Assembly: GCF_000517105.1 (NCBI RefSeq)
Contig: NZ_KI912148.1
Span: forward strand, 1,296,518-1,360,517
From: Fischerella sp. PCC 9605
GTDB taxonomy: Bacteria; Cyanobacteriota; Cyanobacteriia; Cyanobacteriales; Nostocaceae
Length of the DNA stretch: 64,000 nucleotides
Reading direction: 5' to 3'
Below, piece by piece: positions 1 through 8,581 of the stretch (positions are counted from its first letter, which is position 1; every line of letters starts with the position of its first letter). The translations under genes and the position numbers were made by a program. The notes beneath the pieces were generated by a model that was not told where the DNA came from, searched no databases, and saw only the letters and a program-made list of their open reading frames with translations.

Positions 1-294
1 GTTAAAGAAGCGGTTGATAATCCGAATGCGGGGATTGAGCACCCGCGCTTGCATCATAATTCGCAAATTGAGTGCATCGTCACCCCCAGCGATTACAAGG
101 GTGTGCGCCTGCTGAATGCCAGCTGCTTTCAGGGTACTGGCTGCGTGCAGATCGCCGACAATTACATCTCCTGCTCGTTCGCCTGGAATTGGTTGATAAT
201 GAATGCCGACGACTAATGCCCCCTGCTGTCTCAGCAAACGAAAGACTTTATATCCAGTGCGTCCTAAACCACAGACAATGATTCGAGGTTTCAT
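1..294 (-). CDS. TrkA-N / NAD-binding potassium channel regulatory domain protein (partial)
   Basis: Only the first 98 codons are present; the gene runs off the left edge. The protein starts MKPRIIVCGLGRTGYKV, a Rossmann nucleotide-binding loop (GxGxxG at residues 9-14), followed by a segment with VIVGDL and LVIAGGDDALNL as in TrkA-N/KTN domains that bind NAD(H) and gate K+ channels or K+ uptake systems. The family is assigned from the N-terminal motif only. Whether a TrkA-C domain or channel segment follows cannot be seen. Confidence 0.75.
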   Translation of the reverse strand, partial: MKPRIIVCGLGRTGYKVFRLLRQQGALVVGIHYQPIPGERAGDVIVGDLHAASTLKAAGIQQAHTLVIAGGDDALNLRIMMQARVLNPRIRIINRFFN

Positions 295-404
295 GAATCA
301 GCAGCATGATGTGCAGAAAAAGCTGCATGGTTAAATAAAAATACTAATTTAAATTCTTGCCTGATTCTCAAGAGTAGAACTGTAGCTGAAAACACGATAA
401 ATAG

Positions 405-531
405 AAGTCATTAGTCATTAGTCATTAGTCCTTCGTCATTTGTCATTGATTGGTTGTAACAATCAAGTACTAACTACTAACTACTAACCACTAACCACTA
501 ACCACTAACCAATGACCAATGACCAATGACA
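405..531. repeat. Heptanucleotide short tandem repeats
   Basis: Two runs of degenerate heptamers: TTAGTCA/TTTGTCA type at about 405-452 and CTAACCA/CTAACTA/CAATGAC type at about 469-531. The second run touches the stop codon of the LtrA gene. Such short tandem repeats are typical of heterocystous cyanobacterial intergenic DNA. Confidence 0.85.
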
Positions 532-532
532 C

Positions 533-1714
533 TTAAATTTCTGGATCGACCAAGCGAGTAGTGGGACGACTCTGATATAAATCTTGTACAACCTGTATAA
601 CGCAGGTAACGGCGACAAAACCAATGACTGCAACAGGTAACAAATCTTTGCCGAATATAGCGATCGCAATTACAGCTACTGTCGTCCCAACCCGATACTT
701 AGAACGAATTTTGCAATAGCGGATAACGCCAAGCCGATGGAGAATACCTAAAGCTAGGTAGCATAAAGCTATAGAACCACAGAGCAGCCATCGCCCAGCA
801 TCTGATAATGCTACTGTTTGCTCGCTCAATAATACTTCTTCTACACCAACTCCAGCACCAGCAATACCGATTACTAAAGGTAAATGGGTGTAAAGCCAAG
901 TGGCGACAGTACTGACTTTTCCTTCTGCCCGCGCTTTTTGAATAGGTGTACCACCGAGGTTGTCAAAATAAACCCACCACAAGCTAAAAGCGATAACCAG
1001 ACCAAAGACGGCAGCAATAACGCTGAAAACATCCCATTTTTGTTCAGAGACACCATCAACCACCGCAATAATTGCTTCACCCAAGACAATAATCGTAAAT
1101 AGCCCGAAACGTTCCGGCAAGTGGGAAGCGTGGGGAAGTAGATTGAGTTGAAACTTTGTGGCTGTGAAGGGTGTAACTAGGTCAATGATAATTCCCACAC
1201 TCCAAAGAACAAATCGCCAAGGTGCGCTTACAAATGCTGATATTAGCCAGAATACGGCAGCGATCGCAAAACCAGTTGCATAACGTGTTGTCAGTGGACG
1301 CGCTGAGGGAATGTGTATACCAGCACGGATATATTCTACGATCAGCACAGCCCGACCAAGAGCATAAGAAAGGGCAAACCCAGGCGCATTTTCATCCAAG
1401 CCGTGGTGAATGTTTACAGCCAGCGCCGCCGCCGTCAGCATTTGTAAAGCAACCAGCAGTCGCCGTCCGATGTCATCGCTATCGAAGCGGTTCGCATACA
1501 TGGTTGTACCAATCCACGACCACCACACGGGTATAAACAGAAATACAAAACCTAAATAGCCTGATAGCGAAACGTCTTCCTCCAGATTGTGGGCGAGTTG
1601 AGAAACCGCAACTACAAACACCAAATCATAAAACAGTTCTAACCAAGTGGCGTGTCGATGTTCTTCGCTGTCTTCACCAATGCGTAGGCGTGGTGGTTGG
1701 AGAAAGTTTTTCAT
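533..1714 (-). CDS. LtrA family (low temperature requirement A) membrane protein
   Basis: 393 aa integral membrane protein. Residues about 24-45 carry the hallmark of the LtrA family, ATWLELFYDLVFVVAVSQ, and the rest forms roughly ten hydrophobic segments with a conserved internal PHASHLPERFGLFTIIVLGE stretch. The family was named from a Listeria cold-growth mutant; its biochemical function is unknown. It stands alone between repeat DNA and a divergent-function neighbour, so the context gives no further clue. Length is normal for the family. The start ATG at 1714 is the only good start before the conserved motif. Confidence 0.85.
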   Translation of the reverse strand: MKNFLQPPRLRIGEDSEEHRHATWLELFYDLVFVVAVSQLAHNLEEDVSLSGYLGFVFLFIPVWWSWIGTTMYANRFDSDDIGRRLLVALQMLTAAALAVNIHHGLDENAPGFALSYALGRAVLIVEYIRAGIHIPSARPLTTRYATGFAIAAVFWLISAFVSAPWRFVLWSVGIIIDLVTPFTATKFQLNLLPHASHLPERFGLFTIIVLGEAIIAVVDGVSEQKWDVFSVIAAVFGLVIAFSLWWVYFDNLGGTPIQKARAEGKVSTVATWLYTHLPLVIGIAGAGVGVEEVLLSEQTVALSDAGRWLLCGSIALCYLALGILHRLGVIRYCKIRSKYRVGTTVAVIAIAIFGKDLLPVAVIGFVAVTCVIQVVQDLYQSRPTTRLVDPEI

Positions 1715-1764
1715 CTGATTTAATTGTTAATTATTAATTGTTTTTTACCATCAGCGATTAGCTA

Positions 1765-4341
1765 TTAGCCAGACACAATAATCTGCCACATACTTGCTCC
1801 TAACCCTATAGCTGCAAGGTGTTGCCACAGCAGTATACTTAGTGGTTGCCGAGCAATTTTTTGCGTTAGTACTATCGATAACAAAACTGAAAAAATTAAC
1901 GTTGTTCCCTGTAAAAAAGCAATCACAGCTGGATGAGCCACCAATACAGGTAATTGTCCAACATTCAAACCAAAGGTAGCAAAAAATACTGGTAAAATCC
2001 GTCCTCCTTCTCCCAAACCCAAGCGCAGATAATGAGCCAAGTTACCTCCCAGTACCAAAGGTAAGTACCCATAGGCAAGCTCTACAAAAGGTCGCGGCTT
2101 GATGCGATTTGGGATTTTAACCGCAGAGGACGCAGAACAGATGTAATTATTCAACCAACAATAAACCTTTATTAATCCGTATCCTACAAAAGGAATAGCT
2201 ACTGGAATCAGCAAAGCTAGCAGTGATAATCCCAAATGAGGTACAAACTGGGTTAAATCTATTTGCAATCCCAACCAAGATTGCAACTCCGGCAAGCGAT
2301 GCAAATATACTCCACCCAACAGTAAAAACAACAAAGCAACTTCATAACTGTGGGGTACATGAGTTGTCCACAGTTCTATACCAGGAGGACGTAAATTAAA
2401 CTCAACAGAACGGTGAGGACAGGCTTTTAAACAAGTCATGCATAACACGCAGTCTCTGTTGTCTTCCAACTGTGCGGGGTGAGAATACAACGGACATCCG
2501 TTAGTTTCCATACCTTCGCCTTTTTGCGGCCCGCCTTTGTAGCACTGATAGGTGGTGCAAGTCGCAGAACAAATACCCTGTTGTGCCCGTAGTTCTGTCA
2601 TTGAGAGTTTGGCAAATAAACCATTCATTCCACCAATCGGACACAGATACCGACACCAAAACCGCCGCTCAAAAATGGCAGAAAAAATCATTGCCCCAGC
2701 AGTAATTAGCAGCAACAAACAAGCGGAAAGATAAGCTGTATTTTCTAAATGCCAAAGTTCTTCCCACAGGAAAATTAGGGTAAACATCCCAAACAAAAAC
2801 CATCCACCCCATTTTTCCGCTTCTTCTCGGGGCCAGCGCTTTAGTTTTCTGGGAAACAACCATGTTGATAACTTTTGCGTGATTTCCCCGTAAATCATAA
2901 AAGGACAAACAGCGCACCAGATCCGACCGAGAAAGGGGAACAGGAAAAGAAATACAGGCCACCACCAAGCCCAAAACATATTTAAAGCAAAATTGCGATC
3001 GCGTGTTTGCGGCCCGATAAATAACACCGCCACAATAAAAGCAAAACCAGCAACAGTAAAACCATAATTAATGCGATCGGGCCACCACGGACTACGCAGA
3101 AACTTCCGCAAACCGGGATACGCATTTAAAAGATTCACCCGAAATCGCTTTTTCTTAGTTTCCGCTGACCAGAAAATTTCTTCTGTTAACTCCTTCGCCT
3201 CTCCCGCTTGCACAATTGCCCGTTCCACCAAATTTTGCAACTCTTTCAAATTGCCGGGGAAATCATAGGACTGCAAGCGGCGTAAAGCTTCTGGAGTTAT
3301 TCGCGGTTTGGCAATACCTCTAGAGCGAGTGTAGAGACTGATGTAATATTCGACCTGGGCTTGAATGTCAGTTTTCCGCACCCGTAGCGGTGGTACTTTG
3401 ATGATCCTACCAATACAGCGTTCGATTTGTGGCTGAGCTTTTTCCGCAACTATCATAATGCGAGCGCGACTGGTGCGGGGTTCGGCGGGTGGTTCTCCAG
3501 AGCGAGTGACAGGAATATACGTATTGTCTTGTAGTAATTTTTTTACTTGCGGCAACAACTCTGGCGGAATTTCTTGGATGTTGTTGAGAACAAGAGTACC
3601 TTCCCCCAACCATTCCAAAAGTCCGGGTTTGCCGCCAGCACGCCCAAACAATTCAGCACCGCTGGTTTGGAGAATACCGCAGTTAATTTTGATGATTGGT
3701 TCTCGCCGCTGTTTAGAACCAAAATGAATGAGAGCAGCAATATTGTCTTTTCCTAACCCTGGTTCGCCAAAAATTAATACAGACTTGCGATCGCCAGCAG
3801 CTTCCCGAATTTGTTCGCGCAGACGCACCGCGTAGCGACTTGTCCCCACAATTCCCCGTACTGCTTTGGTAACTAAATATGGTCGTAATGCCAAAGAGCG
3901 TTCTTGCTCGTAGTTCAAAGCGGATGCTAGCTGTGCCAATTCTTGAGCCAGCATCCGAGAGACAACCTGAGCAATTTCGGGATACTTGTCAATTACTTCT
4001 CGAAATTTTGCAGCAGGTACAACCCAGAAGCGACATTCTGTCACAGTCGTAATTGTGCGCTGAGCTAATTCAGCTAACAGTATTTCTTGTAAGTGAATAA
4101 CTGCTCCAGGCAGAAAACCAACAGCTAAACTTGGGTTACTTTTATTGCTGCACTCACTTTCGAGCTTACCTTCCAGGAGAATATAAAGCGCTTCTGGAGG
4201 AGTGCCTTCACTAGCGAGAGTGTGGTTTGCTGGGAAAACTTTTTCTTCGAGAACTTGGGCGATCGCACTTAAGGGTTCAGGTGACAGAATTCCTAAAGCC
4301 GTGCGTTCTTGTAGCCATATCACTGTTTCTTGTGATGTCAT
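1765..4341 (-). CDS. cNMP-binding domain / degenerate sigma54-type AAA+ / membrane polyferredoxin fusion protein
   Basis: 858 aa. Start placed at the second ATG (MTSQETVIWL) because GGGAG lies 8 nt upstream of it, while the first ATG (4356) has no ribosome-binding site. Residues about 10-135 form a cyclic-nucleotide-binding fold. Residues about 160-390 resemble the AAA+ domain of sigma54 activators (GEPGLGKD at about 192, PPLRVRKTDI at about 317, YDFPGNLKELQNLVERA at about 359). Residues 410-858 form a NapH-like membrane module with several TM helices, CAVCP and CRYLCP motifs and one classical ferredoxin motif CVLCMTCLKACP at about 631-642. The AAA+ part lacks the GAFTGA loop, has NN where Walker B Asp-Glu should be, lacks the usual arginine-finger segment, and no Fis-type HTH follows. 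A redox-sensing or electron-transfer role at the membrane is inferred; transcription activation looks unlikely. Confidence 0.85.
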   Translation of the reverse strand: MTSQETVIWLQERTALGILSPEPLSAIAQVLEEKVFPANHTLASEGTPPEALYILLEGKLESECSNKSNPSLAVGFLPGAVIHLQEILLAELAQRTITTVTECRFWVVPAAKFREVIDKYPEIAQVVSRMLAQELAQLASALNYEQERSLALRPYLVTKAVRGIVGTSRYAVRLREQIREAAGDRKSVLIFGEPGLGKDNIAALIHFGSKQRREPIIKINCGILQTSGAELFGRAGGKPGLLEWLGEGTLVLNNIQEIPPELLPQVKKLLQDNTYIPVTRSGEPPAEPRTSRARIMIVAEKAQPQIERCIGRIIKVPPLRVRKTDIQAQVEYYISLYTRSRGIAKPRITPEALRRLQSYDFPGNLKELQNLVERAIVQAGEAKELTEEIFWSAETKKKRFRVNLLNAYPGLRKFLRSPWWPDRINYGFTVAGFAFIVAVLFIGPQTRDRNFALNMFWAWWWPVFLFLFPFLGRIWCAVCPFMIYGEITQKLSTWLFPRKLKRWPREEAEKWGGWFLFGMFTLIFLWEELWHLENTAYLSACLLLLITAGAMIFSAIFERRFWCRYLCPIGGMNGLFAKLSMTELRAQQGICSATCTTYQCYKGGPQKGEGMETNGCPLYSHPAQLEDNRDCVLCMTCLKACPHRSVEFNLRPPGIELWTTHVPHSYEVALLFLLLGGVYLHRLPELQSWLGLQIDLTQFVPHLGLSLLALLIPVAIPFVGYGLIKVYCWLNNYICSASSAVKIPNRIKPRPFVELAYGYLPLVLGGNLAHYLRLGLGEGGRILPVFFATFGLNVGQLPVLVAHPAVIAFLQGTTLIFSVLLSIVLTQKIARQPLSILLWQHLAAIGLGASMWQIIVSG

Positions 4342-4392
4342 AGTGGCTTCTCCCATTTAGAGGAAGTCTGAGAAGTATCAGATATTTGCTTT

Positions 4393-4471
4393 GATCCCCC
4401 CTAGCCCCCCTTAAAAAGGGGGAACAATTTTAATTGAAAGTCCCCCTTTTTAAGGGGGATTTAGGGGGATC
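4393..4471. repeat. Long inverted repeat of the GATCCCCC/AAGGGGGA type
   Basis: Two arms of about 31 nt (4393-4423 and 4441-4471) are near-perfect reverse complements around a 17-nt AT-rich loop. Each arm is itself partly palindromic (CCCCCCTTAAAAAGGGGG). It lies just upstream of the AAA+/ferredoxin fusion gene. A single half-unit of the same family sits inside the carotenoid oxygenase gene at 25082-25116. Confidence 0.85.
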
Positions 4472-4620
4472 TCCAACCGCCTGATTTGTTACCAGGAACT
4501 TTTCAGACATCTTCTCAGCACTGCTGTATTACAAGCATTATCTCTTTGACCTGGCACCTTGTAACATGTTCGATTGTCCAAAAAATCAGCTTTAAGCTTG
4601 GATGTTGGAGTGTAAAGCTA

Positions 4621-4830
4621 GAAGTTTCTTGTTTGAAGTGAGAAGTTTCTCGTTTGAAGTGAGAAGTTTCTTGTTTGAAGTGAGAAGTTTCTCGTTTGAA
4701 GTTAGAAATTTCTTGTTTGACGTGAGAAGTTTCTTGTTTTGAGCTAGAAATTTCTCGTTCTGAGTAAGAACTTTCTCGTTTGAAGTGAGAAATTTCTTGT
4801 TTGAAGTGAGAAGTTTCGAGTTCTAATGTA
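4621..4830. repeat. Tandem array of ten 21-bp units
   Basis: Ten consecutive 21-bp units, consensus GAAGTTTCTYGTTTGAAGTGA, without indels; the last units are more diverged. Because 21 is a multiple of three, the minus strand stays open across it and reads as a heptad repeat (ETSHFKQ-like) within a 185-codon ORF (4515-5072). I call it repeat DNA rather than a gene because that ORF has no recognisable domain and continues into other repeats. Confidence 0.85.
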
Positions 4831-4956
4831 GCTGGTTGCCAGTCTCTGGCTGGGAACCCAATTCTAGAGGCTCTGTCTCTACTATCCTCACTGGAGGTAG
4901 AACCTCCTAGTCGTGCATTCCCTGGCTTGAGCCGGGGAACGAGAACTGCTGAAAGA

Positions 4957-5142
4957 TACCAGTTTGACAGAATTTTGACAAAAAAGGAATTATTGACGCA
5001 ATTGCAAACAGAAATAGAAGCTGATACGAATTTAAGCCAAGAAGATAAAGCTGAGGCATTAGAACAAGTCAAAACTTTAGCAGAAGCTGGGAAAAATCCT
5101 CAAGAAGGGGCGATGCAAAAGGCAGCGAAAACAGCAATGAAT
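4957..5142 (+). pseudogene. Relic of a pentapeptide-protein C-terminal module
   Basis: The translation around ILTKKELLTQLQTEIEAD, AEALEQVKTLAEAGKNPQE and MQKAAKTA closely resembles the C-terminal alpha-helical module often found behind pentapeptide repeats in cyanobacterial proteins. It has no start of its own, is preceded by repeat DNA reading in from 4927, and loses similarity after KTA at about 5140. I read it as a decayed gene fragment. Family recognition is from memory of similar cyanobacterial proteins, not a search. Confidence 0.5.
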
Positions 5143-5217
5143 GGCTCAACTTCTTTGTGTCTTAGTGTCTTGGTGGTTCAAAAATTATTTTTTCACAAGA
5201 CACAAAGATACCAAATT

Positions 5218-5362
5218 TTGTAGTAGCACGTCTGTCCCAAAATTCGCAGGAACTTCCGCACCCGCTAGTTTAATACGTTGGTTATCCAGCAGTTTTTGCA
5301 CTTCGGGTGATATTCCCAAAGCCGTCATCCGATTATTAAGACTGCGATTGAAAGTATAGAAG
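5218..5362 (-). pseudogene. Relic of an MFS (DHA2-like) transporter loop
   Basis: Reading leftward, the frame gives FNRSLNNRMTALGI followed by SPEVQKLLDNQRIKLAGAEV and PANFGTDV, which resembles the large periplasmic loop of DHA2-type drug transporters (alanine/leucine-rich, LAGAEVP). Flanking transmembrane segments are missing, so only an internal scrap of a gene remains, next to another gene relic. Assignment is tentative. Confidence 0.35.
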
Positions 5363-5580
5363 ACAAAAATATTGAAAAGTGCGATCGCTTATTCCCTGAA
5401 CTGCCCTAGCAATAATTAGCCATCTTAAGCTAGGAAAAACGCTATTCCCAAATTTTACTGGAACTTGTTCTTTACATATATTAGCCAAATTGTCAATACT
5501 ATAGTTGCTATCGATGGTATAGTTGCAAAAAGCAGAGAAAAATACTTGCAGTCACAATATACAAATGTTTTTTATTATTT

Positions 5581-5673
5581 ATGAGTTTTGAAGATCTTCC
5601 TAATCTTTGGGTACCATTGGCACTTTTAGGTTTAATTATCATGGCTGCTGTGTTTTTCAGTCGCAGCAGTTAA
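5581..5673 (+). CDS. Small single-pass membrane protein (30 aa)
   Basis: An ATG-initiated frame of 30 codons encodes MSFEDLPNLWVPLALLGL followed by IIMAAVFFSRSS: a short polar N-terminus, one hydrophobic helix of about 19 residues and a basic/serine C-terminus. The size and architecture are like the low-molecular-mass subunits of photosystems and the cytochrome b6f complex, but I do not recognise the sequence as any named one. There is no obvious Shine-Dalgarno sequence; an AT-rich leader precedes it. It is the only clean frame in an otherwise decayed 4.4-6.1 kb stretch. Confidence 0.45.
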   Translation: MSFEDLPNLWVPLALLGLIIMAAVFFSRSS

Positions 5674-6110
5674 AGATACAGTTAAGTTGCTATTTATTAC
5701 GTCATTTGATGCGTACGAGCAGTTATTATTAGGCTTTGTCTTTCTTATAGTCCTTACTATCAAGCAAAAAGCTAATGAAGTTTGTTCATAACAAATTAAG
5801 AGAAAATTCCTACTCCCTTTGCTTTCTGCCAACTGATACCGAGTTGCAATCAAAGATAGTAAGTCTCGAATGTGGGGAGATGGGAGGGTGGGGGATTGGG
5901 GATTGGGGATCGGGCAAAAATAAGTCAAAAGCATGCCCTCGAGCGCAGCGAAGGGTTAAAAGCTAAAAGTAAAAAGAAAGAATTTTTTCTTTTACCTTTT
6001 TACTTTTTACTTCTCCAGTTCCTTTGCCCCTTGCCCTTTGCCCCATGCCCGATGCCCTTTGCCCCTTGCATCATGTCTCCTGCCTTCTTTCTTGACAAAT
6101 GACTAATTTC
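5674..6110. repeat. Gene-free stretch with GGGGATT and CCCTTTGC short repeats
   Basis: No supported gene. It contains a GGGGATTGGGGATT run at about 5880-5920 and a TGCCCTTTGCCCC run at about 6020-6075. These complementary purine-rich and pyrimidine-rich repeats could fold back on each other. Confidence 0.6.
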
Positions 6111-6163
6111 TCCTTTTGAGGGGTACAATAAATGCCGATTGTCTTCCAAATTTTGAAAGCTTC

Positions 6164-6721
6164 ATGATCTCCAGTAACGACTTTCGACCTGGTGTCTCAA
6201 TTGTTTTAGATGGATCTGTGTGGCGCGTAGTGGAATTCCTCCATGTGAAGCCGGGAAAAGGCTCAGCGTTTGTGCGGACAAAATTGAAAAATGTCCAGAC
6301 TGGCAACACAGTAGAAAGAACATTCCGGGCGGGGGAAACTGTACCGCAAGCTACTCTAGAAAAAAGCACCATGCAACATACCTATAAAGACGGTGAGGAA
6401 TACGTCTTTATGGATATGGAAACCTACGAAGAAGGCAGATTAAGTGCAGCTCAAATTGGCGATCGCGTCAAATACCTTAAAGAAGGTATGGAAGCCAACG
6501 TCGTTCGCTGGGGCGACCAAGTGCTAGAAGTGGAACTGCCCAACTCTGTTGTCTTAGAAGTGGTGCAAACAGATCCTGGTGTCAAAGGTGACACTGCTAC
6601 GGGTGGTAGTAAACCTGCAACGCTAGAAACTGGCGCAGTTGTAATGGTTCCTCTGTTTATTACCCAAGGGGAACGTATCCGCATTGACACCCGTAATGAT
6701 ACATATCTTGGCAGGGAGTAA
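6164..6721 (+). CDS. efp: Translation elongation factor P
   Basis: 185 aa from the ATG of [17 protein letters not shown]; the in-frame extension from 6116 has no similarity and was dropped. EF-P binds ribosomes stalled at polyproline and promotes peptide bond formation. The KOW-like N-domain holds the loop [15 protein letters not shown] with the tip lysine that is modified in some bacteria, followed by two OB domains ending [12 protein letters not shown] and YLGRE. The accB gene follows 155 bp downstream in the same direction, an arrangement common in cyanobacteria. Confidence 0.97.
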   Translation: MISSNDFRPGVSIVLDGSVWRVVEFLHVKPGKGSAFVRTKLKNVQTGNTVERTFRAGETVPQATLEKSTMQHTYKDGEEYVFMDMETYEEGRLSAAQIGDRVKYLKEGMEANVVRWGDQVLEVELPNSVVLEVVQTDPGVKGDTATGGSKPATLETGAVVMVPLFITQGERIRIDTRNDTYLGRE

Positions 6722-6876
6722 GTTTTAACTCAGCAAAGATGGAAATCTTGATTTCCATCCCAACCGGGGATTTCCATCCCTGCCCCACTTAAATATTTAA
6801 ATTTACCGAAACTTTGCCGAAACTTTACCAATAGGTGTATCTAATATCCGTTCTCAATTATGAGGTAATCAAAGCT

Positions 6877-7431
6877 GTGCCGTTGGACTTTAATGAAATT
6901 CGCCAGTTGTTGACAACAATTGCACAAACAGACATTACAGAAGTAACGCTTAAAAGCGACGATTTTGAAATCACAGTACGTAAAGCTGTTAGCACCACTC
7001 CAGGAACATTACCAGCAACCGGAGGAACACCCAGTGCGGTCGTTGATTCAGGGTTGACATCATTTGCACCAATAGCGCCGCCAGTAGTATCTACTCCCAG
7101 ACATGAAATCACTGTCGATCGCCCTGTGGAAGTACCGATCGCCGCAGGGGTACACTCAAGCGTGACTCCCTCACCGCTTGAGCACAAAAAATTTATAGAA
7201 GTAACCTCCCCAATGGTGGGAACCTTTTATCGCGCCCCAGCCCCGAGTGAACCGTCTTTTGTGGAGGTGGGCGATCGCATCCGTAGTGGTCAAACAGTGT
7301 GTATCATTGAAGCCATGAAGCTGATGAATGAAATCGAAGCCGAAGTATCAGGGCAGGTGATGGAAATTCTCGTTCAAAATGGCGAACCTGTAGAATATGG
7401 TCAACCTTTGATGCGAATTAATCCAGATTAA
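6877..7431 (+). CDS. accB: Biotin carboxyl carrier protein of acetyl-CoA carboxylase
   Basis: 184 aa with a GTG start preceded by GAGG at 6862-6865; an upstream in-frame GTG at 6835 is possible but lacks homology (the family begins PLDFNEIRQLL). N-terminal helical region, a Pro/Thr/Val-rich linker (about 50-110), and a C-terminal biotinyl domain with IIEAMKLMNEIEAEV; the biotinylated lysine is about residue 148. It carries the carboxyl group between the biotin carboxylase and carboxyltransferase subunits in the first step of fatty acid synthesis. It sits downstream of efp, likely co-transcribed. Confidence 0.95.
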   Translation: MPLDFNEIRQLLTTIAQTDITEVTLKSDDFEITVRKAVSTTPGTLPATGGTPSAVVDSGLTSFAPIAPPVVSTPRHEITVDRPVEVPIAAGVHSSVTPSPLEHKKFIEVTSPMVGTFYRAPAPSEPSFVEVGDRIRSGQTVCIIEAMKLMNEIEAEVSGQVMEILVQNGEPVEYGQPLMRINPD

Positions 7432-7500
7432 GTATTAATCTATATAACTAATGTCTAAATTTTTAAAATTTCTCAGTTCAGTTCTTCCGGGACAATCCTG

Positions 7501-7848
7501 ATGAAACAAACGTTGCCTGTACCGCCAGAAGTTGTGCAACAAGTAGCTGAATACTTCAGCCTGTTGAGTGAACCGATGCGCCTGCGGTTGTTGCATTTAT
7601 TGCGGGATGAAGAAAAATGCGTGCAAGAATTGGTAGAGGCAACCCAGACGTCTCAAGCAAATGTGTCCAAGCACTTAAAAGTAATGTGGCAAGCGGGAAT
7701 TCTCAGTCGCCGCAGCGAAGGGACTTGCGCCTACTACCGGGTGGAAGATGACATGATTTTTGAATTATGTAACCGAGTTTGCGATCGCCTTGCCAGTAGA
7801 TTAGAACAACAAGCCCGCAATTTTCGTGTGTTGAATGGTAAATCGTGA
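7501..7848 (+). CDS. ArsR/SmtB family transcriptional regulator
   Basis: 115 aa winged helix-turn-helix protein. The ArsR core runs from YFSLLSEPMRLRLLHLL through the recognition helix TSQANVSKHLKVMWQAGILS to the wing RRSEGTCAYYRV. Family members are dimeric repressors that often sense metals or redox state. Here the alpha3 motif is EEKCVQEL, with one cysteine instead of the ELCVCDL pair of arsenic sensors, and another CxxxC occurs in the C-terminal helix (ELCNRVCDRL), so the metal or redox ligand set is not the textbook one. No adjacent resistance gene suggests the target. It follows accB by 69 bp. Confidence 0.88.
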   Translation: MKQTLPVPPEVVQQVAEYFSLLSEPMRLRLLHLLRDEEKCVQELVEATQTSQANVSKHLKVMWQAGILSRRSEGTCAYYRVEDDMIFELCNRVCDRLASRLEQQARNFRVLNGKS

Positions 7849-7851
7849 ATC

Positions 7852-7915
7852 ACAGTCATTAGTCCTTTGTCATTTGTTCTTCAACTAATGACTAATGACT
7901 AATGGCTAATGACTA
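7852..7915. repeat. Inverted heptamer repeats overlapping a gene end
   Basis: TCATTAGTCCTTTGTCATTTG is followed by complementary ACTAATGACTAATGAC repeats, forming a possible hairpin between convergent genes. The last repeat runs into the stop codon of the GerMN gene at 7913. Confidence 0.75.
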
Positions 7916-8509
7916 AGGTTGAAAATTTTCATTAAAGCTTTTACGTGTGAGTGGCTGTTCTAATTCCAAACCTTCGCCACCCAAAACTTCTAAGGGTTTC
8001 CCATCTACATTAATATACACCTGGGCATTGGGATTTAAACTCGTGGCAGTATAGACAACCTGGCCTACACGTCCTTGCATTGAAGCGCTTCCTCCGCCAC
8101 TGGTAAATTCTCCAGATAAATTAACACGCACACTATTATCTTGAGCTTCTATACCTAGTAATTTTGTTCCTTGTGGAATTGTGCTGGAACCACTTCCTTC
8201 TGTTGGCCCTTCTAACAAGCGTTGGAATGCTGCTGCTAAAAATTGGTTGGGCTGATTACGTTGTGCTTGAACTTGAACTGATTGGGGAACCAGCTTAAAA
8301 CTTGTGCCAGTATCTTGCAGCCAATAGACTTCAGCCATTTGTTCATTCCCTACCTGTGGGTTACTCGGCTGAACACGGTTTGGTTGGACTGAGTTCTGGG
8401 TGGAATTCCAAGTTAACCAACCCACCCCACCTCCTACCACCACAACTGCTGCTGAGATAGCTGCAATTACACCCGAAGAAACCCGCTTAGATCCTTGTTG
8501 CTGACTCAT
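7913..8509 (-). CDS. GerMN domain protein, membrane-anchored
   Basis: 198 aa. N-terminal basic stretch followed by one hydrophobic helix (IAAISAAVVVVGGGVGWLTW), then a linker and a GerMN domain (about 60-185) with VYWLQDTGTSFKLVPQSVQV, LLEGPTEG, VNLSGEF and VYINVDGKPLEVL. GerMN domains occur in spore germination and cell-envelope proteins and are thought to bind polymer or peptidoglycan; the role in cyanobacteria is unknown. The protein should face the periplasm. It lies 72 bp downstream of the DUF2993 gene in the same orientation and may share its transcript. Confidence 0.85.
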   Translation of the reverse strand: MSQQQGSKRVSSGVIAAISAAVVVVGGGVGWLTWNSTQNSVQPNRVQPSNPQVGNEQMAEVYWLQDTGTSFKLVPQSVQVQAQRNQPNQFLAAAFQRLLEGPTEGSGSSTIPQGTKLLGIEAQDNSVRVNLSGEFTSGGGSASMQGRVGQVVYTATSLNPNAQVYINVDGKPLEVLGGEGLELEQPLTRKSFNENFQP

Positions 8510-8581
8510 ATCAATAAACCTTCCTTATCCCTGAGATAATAATAATATTTGTGCGAGAACAGGTCTGTCTAACGACGCTAC

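Noticed and set aside
72-281. 69-codon plus-strand frame at the left edge
   Set aside because: It is antisense to the TrkA-N gene, whose protein has clear family motifs, and has no domain of its own.
4515-5072. 185-codon minus-strand frame with ETSHFKQ heptads
   Set aside because: Composed of the 21-bp tandem array plus other repeat DNA with no recognisable domain or ribosome-binding site; noted as a finding, not a gene.
7501-7848. Arsenic-type ArsR repressor
   Set aside because: The ELCVCDL pair is missing (EEKCVQEL instead) and no ars operon is adjacent; called only ArsR/SmtB family.
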